From contig JALOAF010000021.1 in NCBI GenBank assembly GCA_023228925.1, forward strand, positions 1-16,695: a stretch of 16,695 nt of DNA. The letters are read 5' to 3'. Shown piece after piece: positions 1 through 9,294 of this stretch (its first letter is position 1; every line of letters begins with the position of its first letter). The notes beneath the pieces were generated by a model that ran no database searches, was not told where the DNA came from, and saw nothing but the letters and a program-made list of their open reading frames with translations. Made by a program: the position numbers and the translations under genes. This DNA comes from Candidatus Absconditabacterales bacterium. GTDB taxonomy: Bacteria > Patescibacteriota > Gracilibacteria > Absconditabacterales > Absconditicoccaceae.

Positions 1-3000
1 GCAATATCAAAATACTCTGAATATACCTATAAGGAATTGAAACATAAATATGAAATCGTGTTTATGCGGTTTTAAATCAACTCTGAATATACCTATAAGG
101 AATTGAAACATATATTTTGAAATATTATCTTTCACAAGATTATATTACTCTGAATATACCTATAAGGAATTGAAACAGCCTTTTGATCTCCAGTCTTCTT
201 TCAATTCTATTAACTCTGAATATACCTATAAGGAATTGAAACAACAAAAAAGGAGATTTTAAAAATGATTAATTTTGTACTCTGAATATACCTATAAGGA
301 ATTGAAACTTACATTTATATTTTCATAACATTTGTTGTTTATAAAACTCTGAATATACCTATAAGGAATTGAAACCCATCTGGGCATGGAATTTTTGCAC
401 TAACAGATACAACTCTGAATATACCTATAAGGAATTGAAACAAATATGCAGGTATAGAACCGAATGCGAACAGTTTGCAACTCTGAATATACCTATAAGG
501 AATTGAAACGGGAATTTGAGAATGAAACTTATACATTATTCCGAACTCTGAATATACCTATAAGGAATTGAAACGATTTTATAAAAATTTATGAAAGCGA
601 TGTTATAAAACTCTGAATATACCTATAAGGAATTGAAACACGCAAAAAAAACAAAAGCATACTATATATAGTAGTACTCTGAATATACCTATAAGGAATT
701 GAAACACATATCAAGTATATTATAGAAAAGTATAATATACAGCACTCTGAATATACCTATAAGGAATTGAAACAGCACTAAAAAACATAGGTATTAAAGT
801 GGATAATTATACTCTGAATATACCTATAAGGAATTGAAACAATGATTTTTTAGAGTTTCAAACTAATAAACATTATACTCTGAATATACCTATAAGGAAT
901 TGAAACTATCTAAAGAAGTTACAGAAGTATTAAAGATAACAAACTCTGAATATACCTATAAGGAATTGAAACGCAGTAAGGGTAAAAAATAACAGAAAAG
1001 GATATATTACTCTGAATATACCTATAAGGAATTGAAACTATCGTCGAAAAGGAGTTGATTGCCCTGTGTTCACCACTCTGAATATACCTATAAGGAATTG
1101 AAACATAAGAGCTTTCGAAGTTGCAAGTTTATTTGTATCAACTCTGAATATACCTATAAGGAATTGAAACACACTAAACGGAATTTCTTCTCCACTTTCT
1201 CCATAAAACTCTGAATATACCTATAAGGAATTGAAACGAAATTGAATTACCTGAGCCGTCAACATCGCTATAAAACTCTGAATATACCTATAAGGAATTG
1301 AAACAGTGCTTTCTTTATAGCTGTGGCGTCATTGTCTTTTACTCTGAATATACCTATAAGGAATTGAAACGAGAATACACATCCAACCGGATTTGTACCA
1401 ACGATACACTCTGAATATACCTATAAGGAATTGAAACAACTTATCCATGTAAAATGATTTATCAGCTTTATATACTCTGAATATACCTATAAGGAATTGA
1501 AACTCTATTTTCTTTAGTTCTGCAAATTCTTTAAACCCTACTCTGAATATACCTATAAGGAATTGAAACAATTTTGCAAAAGCAAGACTAAAAAGATTTG
1601 AAAATACTCTGAATATACCTATAAGGAATTGAAACTGAGCATAAAGATCATTCAAAAGCTTGTGAAGAACTACTCTGAATATACCTATAAGGAATTGAAA
1701 CAAAACATTACAACCGAATTTAATCCATGATTGTTTTCACTCTGAATATACCTATAAGGAATTGAAACTCTTGTATCTTTGTGTATCTGAAACATCTTTA
1801 GTATACTCTGAATATACCTATAAGGAATTGAAACTATATCAGATTTGAAGATATATCTAGCTTAAATCCTAACTCTGAATATACCTATAAGGAATTGAAA
1901 CATGGTTGCGGTTTATGTATCTACCACCGATACTGTAAAAACTCTGAATATACCTATAAGGAATTGAAACACAGATGAAAGTATATCTGCTTCTGTTCCT
2001 GAAAGACTCTGAATATACCTATAAGGAATTGAAACATCAAAACAGCAACCCAATTGTTGCCATTCCAGTAACTCTGAATATACCTATAAGGAATTGAAAC
2101 GAAGTTTGAACTACATTTATATCTTCACCTTTAAAACTCTGAATATACCTATAAGGAATTGAAACTAATCTATTATCTTTTTTATTATTGTAAGATCGGA
2201 ACACTCTGAATATACCTATAAGGAATTGAAACACAAATGGAAAGTCCGTTAGTTTATCCGCCAACGGACTCTGAATATACCTATAAGGAATTGAAACCCG
2301 GCTCTATCTGTCGTTGCTTTAACAACACTTTTTACTCTGAATATACCTATAAGGAATTGAAACATACCTTCCTTTGTTATCTTTAATACTTCTGTAACTT
2401 CACTCTGAATATACCTATAAGGAATTGAAACAATAAAAAATAAAAAATACGATGAATATGATGAGCTTACTCTGAATATACCTATAAGGAATTGAAACTT
2501 CGATACGGATAGAGAAAAAATTGAAGCTATTTAACTCTGAATATACCTATAAGGAATTGAAACAAAAAAACATATATATTTGACTATGAATTTAATGAAC
2601 TCTGAATATACCTATAAGGAATTGAAACATAAAAGATTTTGATTTAAAAGATTTTGATATAAAAGACTCTGAATATACCTATAAGGAATTGAAACACTGA
2701 AACTAGATACGATTTGCCTACTGGCTCACCTGACTCTGAATATACCTATAAGGAATTGAAACTAATCTTGAATATTTAATTTTACTTGATACTCTTTTAC
2801 TCTGAATATACCTATAAGGAATTGAAACATATCATTTAATATTCTTTCATTTTTAGTAAGGATACTCTGAATATACCTATAAGGAATTGAAACAAATTAT
2901 AAACAGTAATGCTGATTTCTTCTCTGATACTCTGAATATACCTATAAGGAATTGAAACTTTATTATCAGTTTCATTTGTCCCTCCATTCTTCAACTACTC

Positions 3001-3791
3001 TGAATATACCTATAAGGAATTGAAACTTTTCAAGAGTAGCTACATTGTAAGCAGTCCCTGTAAACTCTGAATATACCTATAAGGAATTGAAACTGAAAAA
3101 CAGATGAACCAGAACCCCACATAACAATCACTCTGAATATACCTATAAGGAATTGAAACTAGTCTGTGGGGGATAGTTGATCTAAGTAGGCTTTACTCTG
3201 AATATACCTATAAGGAATTGAAACAAGTTCGGTAAATTTATCAATTTATCAAACTCTTCTACTCTGAATATACCTATAAGGAATTGAAACGAGGTACTCA
3301 GACCGGGGAATATCTGGAGTACAATTAACTCTGAATATACCTATAAGGAATTGAAACACACTTTCAGTTATGAAAACAAGGTTATTTTCATTATACTCTG
3401 AATATACCTATAAGGAATTGAAACCCAACATTTGAATACTGTTTTAATGCTGGTACTACAACTCTGAATATACCTATAAGGAATTGAAACAAATTAAGCC
3501 TTTTACCTGCAATTGAAAAAGACTGGACTCTGAATATACCTATAAGGAATTGAAACATATAATGTTTCTAAGCGTTACAAAAGGTTCTTTGAACTCTGAA
3601 TATACCTATAAGGAATTGAAACAGAACTTCAGAAAAATACAGATTAAATTCTGATGAAACTCTGAATATACCTATAAGGAATTGAAACAAAGATTCTGAT
3701 AGCACGAACACTCATTCTAAAGACGACTCTGAATATACCTATAAGGAATTGAAACACCGAAACATTAGAAGATATTCCTGAAGCGGTTACT

Positions 3792-4944
3792 AATCTGAAT
3801 ATACCTATAAGGAATTGAAACATCGCTTTAATAAGATCTGAAGGCATGATGTCAATATAATCTGAATATACCTATAAGGAATTGAAACATCGAAACAGGT
3901 TTTAACTTCCATGTATAGCCATTAAATCTGAATATACCTATAAGGAATTGAAACAAATTATAATTATTACAATTTATATTATTCATGTAAAAATCTGAAT
4001 ATACCTATAAGGAATTGAAACCCAGTGACGTAACTATAAAACTTAAATGTTATAGTGAATCTGAATATACCTATAAGGAATTGAAACATGAGATGGTGGA
4101 AAATTCTGAATTATTTGGGCATCAATCTGAATATACCTATAAGGAATTGAAACTCCGCTGACGGGTCAACTCTACTATCTTGAAGTAAAAATCTGAATAT
4201 ACCTATAAGGAATTGAAACTTAAAAGTAATACCAAAACCAAAACCTTGGATTTTAAATCTGAATATACCTATAAGGAATTGAAACTTAATGGATGTTACC
4301 ATGATAAAACTTTTATTGTCAATCTGAATATACCTATAAGGAATTGAAACGATGACGGTTTAAGAAAATATATAATTAAATCTATACAATCTGAATATAC
4401 CTATAAGGAATTGAAACAATTTACCAGCAATATTTATTTCTATCGCTGAATCGAATCTGAATATACCTATAAGGAATTGAAACTTAATAAAGATATGTAA
4501 AGATATGAATGTAGATATTAATCTGAATATACCTATAAGGAATTGAAACCTTTTTTAAATATATTAAATAATTTATTGACAAGCAATCTGAATATACCTA
4601 TAAGGAATTGAAACGTATATTCAAAAACAATTGAGAGATGTGTATTATGAAATCTGAATATACCTATATGGAATTGAAACATAGATGAAAGAGAGAATAT
4701 AAGGATAATGATGGAAATCTGAATATACCTATAAGGAATTGAAACAGGGGTAGTTATACTTGAGTAAGCGTGCAATAGGGAAATCTGAATATACCTATAA
4801 GGAATTGAAACTTATTTTCTCCATGTGCAATATTTTCAAGTACGATAAATCTGAATATACCTATAAGGAATTGAAACTTCTACAATAAAAATACAATTTA
4901 TGCAAAACAAGGTAAATCTGAATATACCTATAAGGAATTGAAAC
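3792..4944 (+). repeat. Block of 18 variant CRISPR repeats (C to A at repeat position 2)
   Basis: Every repeat from the one at 3792 to the one at 4915-4944 begins AATCTG instead of ACTCTG. One further AATCTG repeat stands alone at 5047-5076, between normal repeats at 4981 and 5114. All repeats left of 3792 and right of 5114 are ACTCTG. The rest of the repeat is unchanged except for one base in the repeat at 4651. The change lies in the 5' part of the repeat, away from the crRNA tag, so it probably does not affect target recognition. Confidence 0.95.
4651..4680 (+). repeat. CRISPR repeat with an extra A to T change at position 19
   Basis: This repeat, inside the AATCTG block, reads TATATGG where all others read TATAAGG. 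The changed base (4669) is the A of the AGG arm in the short CCT-ATA-AGG hairpin, so the loop-closing pair is lost. It is the only repeat I found with a change in its 3' half. Confidence 0.9.
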
Positions 4945-4980
4945 CGATGTAATTTGTAGCGTCTTTCATAATAAATCTTA
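4945..4980 (+). repeat. Duplicated spacer, first copy
   Basis: This 36-base spacer starts CGATGTAATTTG and ends AATAAATCTTA. It is identical to the spacer at 5211-5246. The repeat before it is the last of the AATCTG block and the repeat after it is ACTCTG, so it sits exactly on the block boundary. Confidence 0.97.
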
Positions 4981-5210
4981 ACTCTGAATATACCTATAAG
5001 GAATTGAAACGCTCACCGTTTTTTAATATTTCAAATGCTTTAAGAAAATCTGAATATACCTATAAGGAATTGAAACGCAGGATTTGCGACTCTCGGTCTT
5101 TCTGTTACTGGAGACTCTGAATATACCTATAAGGAATTGAAACATGAAATCAGTTCCCGACTGATTCCAAAAAGAATCATACTCTGAATATACCTATAAG
5201 GAATTGAAAC

Positions 5211-5246
5211 CGATGTAATTTGTAGCGTCTTTCATAATAAATCTTA
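5211..5246 (+). repeat. Duplicated spacer, second copy
   Basis: It is identical over 36 bases to the spacer at 4945-4980, four repeat units away. Both flanking repeats here are ACTCTG. The spacers on either side differ from those beside the other copy, so this is not a simple tandem duplication of several units. Confidence 0.97.
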
Positions 5247-5476
5247 ACTCTGAATATACCTATAAGGAATTGAAACGAAAAATTTGTATTGAGGCATGAA
5301 TGTTATAAAGAAACTCTGAATATACCTATAAGGAATTGAAACAGCAATTTAAAACTTATGGGGTTGTTTTTGCAGTTGACTCTGAATATACCTATAAGGA
5401 ATTGAAACTCGTATATAAAATCTGATAAATATTCTATATACGGAAACTCTGAATATACCTATAAGGAATTGAAACA

Positions 5477-5488
5477 CATATTAATATG
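5477..5488. promoter_or_regulatory. 12-bp palindrome just after the last repeat
   Basis: CATATTAATATG is its own reverse complement. It starts two bases after the last repeat and lies about 25 bases upstream of the predicted -35 of the cas promoter. It could be an operator for the cas operon, but in DNA this AT-rich such a palindrome may arise by chance. Confidence 0.25.
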
Positions 5489-5512
5489 AAAAATATTATT
5501 TATATTAAAAAG

Positions 5513-5540
5513 TTGATAATTAAATTTTATCTGTTATATT
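5513..5540 (+). promoter_or_regulatory. Predicted promoter of the cas operon
   Basis: TTGATA (5513-5518) and TATATT (5535-5540) are separated by 16 bases, a good match to a housekeeping sigma promoter. Transcription would begin near 5547, giving a leader of about 20 bases that includes AGAAGG (5558-5563) before the cas6 ATG. It lies in the 92-base gap between the array and cas6. I see no terminator in this gap, so array transcripts may also run into cas6. Confidence 0.55.
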
Positions 5541-5567
5541 ATTAATAAAACTTAAAAAGAAGGCGTT

Positions 5568-6371
5568 ATGCGATTAGAAATAAAGTTAATATCTGACAAA
5601 CCAATAATTCTGCCTTCTTCTTATGGAGCATATCAGCAGGCACTTATTTATAATCTTTTAGATAAATTTGATGCTGAATGGCTTCATGAAAGAGGTTTTA
5701 AATATGAGAAAAGAAATTTCAAGTTATTTAATTACTCAGGAATTTTAGAAAAAGGGATTTTTAGACCTAAAGAAAAAATATTTGTTTTTGAAAATAATAT
5801 TAGTTTTTATATTTCTTCTCCGGTTAATTGGATTTTAGAACAAACCGCAAGTAATCTTTTAAAAAATGAAAGAGTTAGACTCGAAAACAATTTTCTTTTT
5901 ATTGATTCGGTTGCAGTGTTGAAAAGAGATAAAATTGAAACTGAAACAATAAAAATAAAAGCTATTTCACCAATTGAAAATCATACGACTTTATTAAAAC
6001 CTGATGGTAAAAAAGTTACTTATTATTATTCGCCTTATGAAAGAGAGTTTTCTGAGCTTACAAATAAAAATTTACAAAAAAAATGGACTGCATTATTTCA
6101 GCAAGATTGTTTACATAACATTGAAATAAAACAATTATTTACTGGAAATAAAAACGAAAAAATTCGTCTTTTTGGAACTGATAAAAGTAAAACAGTAGTT
6201 AAAGGCTGGATCGGTAAGTTTGAATTAAAAGGAAATCCTGAGTTTCTTCAATTTGCAATTGATACAGGACTTGGATCAAGAAATTCACAAGGTTTTGGAA
6301 TGATAGAAGTTTTAAACTATAATGAAAATCGAAATTTAAGAAATATTTGTAATAAGGTGGTAAATATATGA
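5568..6371 (+). CDS. cas6: CRISPR RNA endoribonuclease Cas6
   Basis: It cuts the array transcript within each repeat, leaving the 8-base ATTGAAAC tag on each crRNA. The 267-residue protein is of normal length for the family. The N-terminal half has the ferredoxin-like start (LEIKLISDKPIILP) and then AYQQALIYNLL and WLHERGFKYEK; H40 is the likely catalytic histidine, with Y28 and K45/K48 as candidate partners. The glycine-rich loop that marks Cas6 is clear near the C terminus, GLGSRNSQGFG at 234-244. The start is supported by AGAAGG four bases upstream. It is the first gene of the operon and its stop overlaps the cas8b start as ATGA. The family call is firm; the catalytic residues are inferred by position. 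Confidence 0.96.
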   Translation: MRLEIKLISDKPIILPSSYGAYQQALIYNLLDKFDAEWLHERGFKYEKRNFKLFNYSGILEKGIFRPKEKIFVFENNISFYISSPVNWILEQTASNLLKNERVRLENNFLFIDSVAVLKRDKIETETIKIKAISPIENHTTLLKPDGKKVTYYYSPYEREFSELTNKNLQKKWTALFQQDCLHNIEIKQLFTGNKNEKIRLFGTDKSKTVVKGWIGKFELKGNPEFLQFAIDTGLGSRNSQGFGMIEVLNYNENRNLRNICNKVVNI

Positions 6372-8203
6372 TAGAGGAGATAGTTAGATTTTCTAAAGAA
6401 TTGGAAAAAAATGATATATATGAAATTTATGAGAAAAAAACGAATTTTTTTTCTCGACCAATTATTGTTATACCAATAGATCTTGTAAATAAAAAAATCA
6501 AAGTAGAAAATATTTATCTTGTTTTAAAAAAGGATAATATTAAATATTTTATAGAAGAAACTAAAAAAAATGCAATAAATAAGAAGTATTGTGAAATAAA
6601 AAAAAGTGATTTAAATATAAAGTCTTTTGATGAAATTAATCAAAAGTTCTTAAAAATAGTTAAATCAATAGACCGTTTTTTAAATCGTATAAATACTAAT
6701 ACATGTATTGGAGGAGCAAAAGGTACATTATCATATCATACTTTATGTTTTTATGGAAAAACTGGAGTTAAAGGAATTTTTTCATCAAAAGAAATTTTTA
6801 AAGCAAAAATTGAAATGACTTATAAAAAATTGTTGATAGAAAAAAGTATTCCAGATAATCTTAAAGAAAAATCTGCATATATTGATATTTTAACTTCTAT
6901 ATCAGAAAAATATGAAATAATATGGGAAAAAATTGATGAATATATAAATAATGTTGTAAGAGATAATAATAAAAATAAAATTAGTGAATTTACCGTTTTA
7001 TTTGAAATTCCTAGTGAAAATTACAGTTTTTATAAAACTTGGTTTGATTTTTATTTTATGAAAAAGTTATTTGCCAAAGATGAGCCTAAAAAGTTCTTTG
7101 ATAATTGTTATGTACCACAGACTTTTAATAATTTAAATGAAGGAAAACCTTTTTTAAGGCATTTAACTAGGAAAAATGATATAAATATAGTTGTTAGTCA
7201 GAATGATTCATTTGCTTTATATAAATTTGATTATTATATACCAAGATTGAAATTAAATCTTTTCCCTGTTTTTATTGTAAAAGAGTATAAAGATAAATTT
7301 TATCATTTATTAAAAAATAATTTAAAGAGGTTTTCTTTTCAAGAATATATGCAGAATATTTTTCAAAATATGAATCAAGATATTTTTGATTTTTATTTAG
7401 TAAGATATATAAAAAAAATCGATGCACCAAAAAAAATTCCAGCATATTTTGATATTGACTATATTTCTGGTTATAAATTGAATTTCAATAATTATCTTAT
7501 ATTTGATATTGAAAATATTATTAATGATTACTTTTTTGATAAAAGTTTAATGAAAAATTATTTTAATCCTGATATAAATCTTGATGATAAAGTCCTTATT
7601 TCATTGCTATATAAATATCGTAATATTATTTTTGATTTTTTTTATAGGGCGAAATATTTTTCTTTGAACCTTTCTATTATAAATAATATGTTTTATGAAG
7701 TTTTTAGAAATAAACTTAGAAAACTTTATAATGTAGAAAATAAAGAAGTTAAAAATTTAATAATTTTACCCTTAGAAAAATATAAAGAAATTAATAAAAT
7801 TTTCGGAGGCAATTTTATGGAAACTATAGATAATATAAAGAATAAAGAAAAAATATTTGATAAAGAAAGTTTTGCTTATTTTAGTGGCCAATTAGTTTAT
7901 TATTTGCTATCTCTATCAAAAGCTGGTAAAGAAAATAAAAATCATTCTATGGTAGAACCTTTTATCAATGTTACAAATTTGGGACTATTAGCTTTAAGAA
8001 TAAATGAGTTGTTTTCGGTATATAAACATTGTATTTATATAAATAATTCGACATTTAATAATTTATACGCACAAATCTTATCTTATGTTATTGATAATGA
8101 AGATGAATTGTTTTCCAATCACATGAAATTATTTTTTTATACAGGCTATTTTAATAGTAAGGAAAATGTTATGTATAAACCAACTGGAGGCGGAAATGAG
8201 TAA
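6368..8203 (+). CDS. cas8b: Type I-B Cascade large subunit Cas8b (TM1802/Csh1-like)
   Basis: This is the large subunit of the type I-B interference complex, expected to read the PAM and help recruit Cas3. The 611-residue protein is rich in Lys, Asn and Ile. It is recognised mainly by its place between cas6 and cas7, its length, and a C-terminal region (about 500-575) with the pattern YFSGQLVYYLLSLSKAG followed by MVEPFI, as I recall from TM1802-type Cas8b. I see no CxxC zinc-finger pair; the only near-candidate is C113 and C127 in a Gly-rich stretch. The start overlaps the cas6 stop by four bases. The last 128 codons can also be read as a separate Cas11 from an internal ATG at 7817. The N-terminal two thirds are too divergent for me to assign residues. 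Confidence 0.88.
   Translation: MIEEIVRFSKELEKNDIYEIYEKKTNFFSRPIIVIPIDLVNKKIKVENIYLVLKKDNIKYFIEETKKNAINKKYCEIKKSDLNIKSFDEINQKFLKIVKSIDRFLNRINTNTCIGGAKGTLSYHTLCFYGKTGVKGIFSSKEIFKAKIEMTYKKLLIEKSIPDNLKEKSAYIDILTSISEKYEIIWEKIDEYINNVVRDNNKNKISEFTVLFEIPSENYSFYKTWFDFYFMKKLFAKDEPKKFFDNCYVPQTFNNLNEGKPFLRHLTRKNDINIVVSQNDSFALYKFDYYIPRLKLNLFPVFIVKEYKDKFYHLLKNNLKRFSFQEYMQNIFQNMNQDIFDFYLVRYIKKIDAPKKIPAYFDIDYISGYKLNFNNYLIFDIENIINDYFFDKSLMKNYFNPDINLDDKVLISLLYKYRNIIFDFFYRAKYFSLNLSIINNMFYEVFRNKLRKLYNVENKEVKNLIILPLEKYKEINKIFGGNFMETIDNIKNKEKIFDKESFAYFSGQLVYYLLSLSKAGKENKNHSMVEPFINVTNLGLLALRINELFSVYKHCIYINNSTFNNLYAQILSYVIDNEDELFSNHMKLFFYTGYFNSKENVMYKPTGGGNE
7804..7809 (+). promoter_or_regulatory. Internal ribosome binding site within cas8b
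   Basis: CGGAGG lies seven bases before an in-frame ATG at 7817. The same GGAGG core is used for the cas7 start at 8196. In a gene this AT-rich, a perfect purine-rich site at ideal spacing before an in-frame ATG suggests a functional internal start. Confidence 0.7.
7817..8203 (+). CDS. cas11: Probable Cascade small subunit Cas11b, internal start within cas8b
   Basis: Codon 484 of cas8b is an ATG in the same frame, preceded by CGGAGG at seven bases. Translation from it would give a 128-residue, mostly helical protein beginning METIDNIKNK and sharing the Cas8b stop. Independent translation of a small subunit from the 3' end of cas8 is established for several type I systems that lack a separate cas11 gene, including I-B. 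No separate small-subunit gene is present in this operon. The size and the position at the C-terminal helical domain fit. The site and frame are seen in the sequence; the product itself is inferred. Confidence 0.7.
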   Translation: METIDNIKNKEKIFDKESFAYFSGQLVYYLLSLSKAGKENKNHSMVEPFINVTNLGLLALRINELFSVYKHCIYINNSTFNNLYAQILSYVIDNEDELFSNHMKLFFYTGYFNSKENVMYKPTGGGNE

Positions 8204-9284
8204 AGATAAATTTAATAGCAGGTGTTATGCAATATCATTAATTGAAAGCAATAATAGCAATTTTAATGCTGATTTTACTGGTAATCCAAGAAGATTACCA
8301 GATGAAAAAGGAACAATATTTGCTACTGATAAGGTATATAAATATGCAATGAGAAGATTTTGGATAGATAATAACAAAGATGTTTTTGTATGGCGTTCTC
8401 ACAATGATAATGGGAAATTGAAAACCCGTGAAGAACGAATGGAATTTATGAAAGAAAAATTAAAAAATAATGAAAATTTAAAAGAATTAAATGATAAAAA
8501 ATCAAAAATAAAATCTGAGATTAAAAATATAAAAAATCCAACAACGAATGAAGGTAAAAAAATAAAAAAAGAGAAAGAATTAGAAATTGAAGTTGTTAAC
8601 CAGAAAATAACAAAGTTTATTTTTTCAGAATGTATAGATACTAAATTATTTGGTGTGACTTATACTGGAAAAGATAATTCTATTGCTCTTACTGGTCCAG
8701 TTCAGATAAGTTATGGCGTGAATCGTTTAAATTCAAACACTAATTATATAGTGGATATTCTGTCACCATATCCAAACACGGAAGGTGAAGGCGAAGATGA
8801 AAAAGTTAAAAATCAAGGTTCAATAGGTAAAGATATGAAAAATCTAAAAACTTACTATGCTTATGATGTTTCTTTGAATCCTAAAAATATAACTTCTCAT
8901 TATAGTGAAGATAAATATTTGAAAAATATTATGGCTTTAAATGATAATGATATTAATGATTTGAAAGAAGCATTAAAAAAATCTGTTACATCTTTGGATA
9001 CTACATCCAAAAAAGATAGCGAGAATATAATGTTACTTTTTATAAAAATGAATGATTGTCAAGAATTTTTGCCGAGCATGAAAAATTTAGTTGATATTAA
9101 TTATGATGAAAAAGGACAAGTTTCAGTTGATTTAAAAAAAATATTCTGTCTTTTAAAAGATAAAAAAGATAGTATTAATGAAATTAATCTTATTTATAAT
9201 AAATATAAAATAGTTATTGATTGTGGGGATTTAAAAGATGAAAATAATTTTGAAGAAAAAGTTACTATAGATACTACATTATAA
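8196..9284 (+). CDS. cas7: Type I-B Cascade backbone subunit Cas7 (Csh2/TM1801 family)
   Basis: Copies of this protein form the filament that holds the crRNA spacer. The 362-residue protein has family-like patterns: NFNADFTGNPRRLPD (22-36), ATDKVYKYAMRRFW (43-56), ECIDTKLFGVTYTG (145-158) and LTGPVQISYGVN (165-176). Between the second and third is a charged Lys/Glu stretch, about 77-140, that looks like a helical hairpin insertion and makes the protein longer than the roughly 300 residues I expect. I chose the ATG at 8196 because GGAGG (8186-8190) is five bases upstream. An ATG at 8166 would add ten residues with no such site. The start overlaps the end of cas8b by eight bases, suggesting coupled translation. 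Confidence 0.93.
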   Translation: MSKDKFNSRCYAISLIESNNSNFNADFTGNPRRLPDEKGTIFATDKVYKYAMRRFWIDNNKDVFVWRSHNDNGKLKTREERMEFMKEKLKNNENLKELNDKKSKIKSEIKNIKNPTTNEGKKIKKEKELEIEVVNQKITKFIFSECIDTKLFGVTYTGKDNSIALTGPVQISYGVNRLNSNTNYIVDILSPYPNTEGEGEDEKVKNQGSIGKDMKNLKTYYAYDVSLNPKNITSHYSEDKYLKNIMALNDNDINDLKEALKKSVTSLDTTSKKDSENIMLLFIKMNDCQEFLPSMKNLVDINYDEKGQVSVDLKKIFCLLKDKKDSINEINLIYNKYKIVIDCGDLKDENNFEEKVTIDTTL

Positions 9285-9294
9285 AGGGATGATT

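Larger units (their letters stand above)
1..5475 (+). CRISPR. Type I-B CRISPR array, 83 repeats, leader end outside the window
   Basis: I count 83 repeats of 30 bases, the first at 14-43 and the last at 5446-5475. They begin ACTCTGAATATACC and end AAGGAATTGAAAC. The 82 complete spacers are 35-39 bases long; bases 1-13 are the end of another spacer, so the array continues to the left. The ATTGAAAC end is the usual 8-base crRNA tag of type I-B repeats, so the plus strand is the crRNA strand and the leader lies upstream. Nearly all repeat variation (the C2A change and one A19T) is in the right third, which agrees with the right end being the old, leader-distal end. Each repeat can form only a 3-bp CCT/AGG mini-hairpin, typical of weakly structured I-B repeats. 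The last repeat is intact rather than degenerate. The array is followed by a cas6-cas2 operon on the same strand. Confidence 0.99.

Noticed and set aside
640..675. Palindrome ACTATATATAGT inside a spacer as an operator
   Set aside because: It lies in a captured spacer, so any function belonged to the source element.
339..4775. Minus-strand reading frames with a recurring FQFLIGIFR or SIPYRYIQS motif
   Set aside because: These are translations of the reverse complement of the CRISPR repeat; the motif recurs with the repeat period and the parts between are spacers.
5476..5567. A CRISPR leader between the last repeat and cas6
   Set aside because: The ATTGAAAC tag orientation and the clustering of variant repeats at this end mark it as leader-distal; the gap is short and is explained by a promoter for cas6.
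5476..5567. A CreTA-type RNA toxin-antitoxin guarding the type I-B operon
   Set aside because: The space is short and I see no repeat-like antitoxin sequence or small toxin frame; the other gaps within the operon are 15 bases or less.
8166..8195. Longer cas7 start giving ten extra residues
   Set aside because: The ATG at 8196 has GGAGG at five bases and starts the conserved family sequence; the upstream ATG has no such site.
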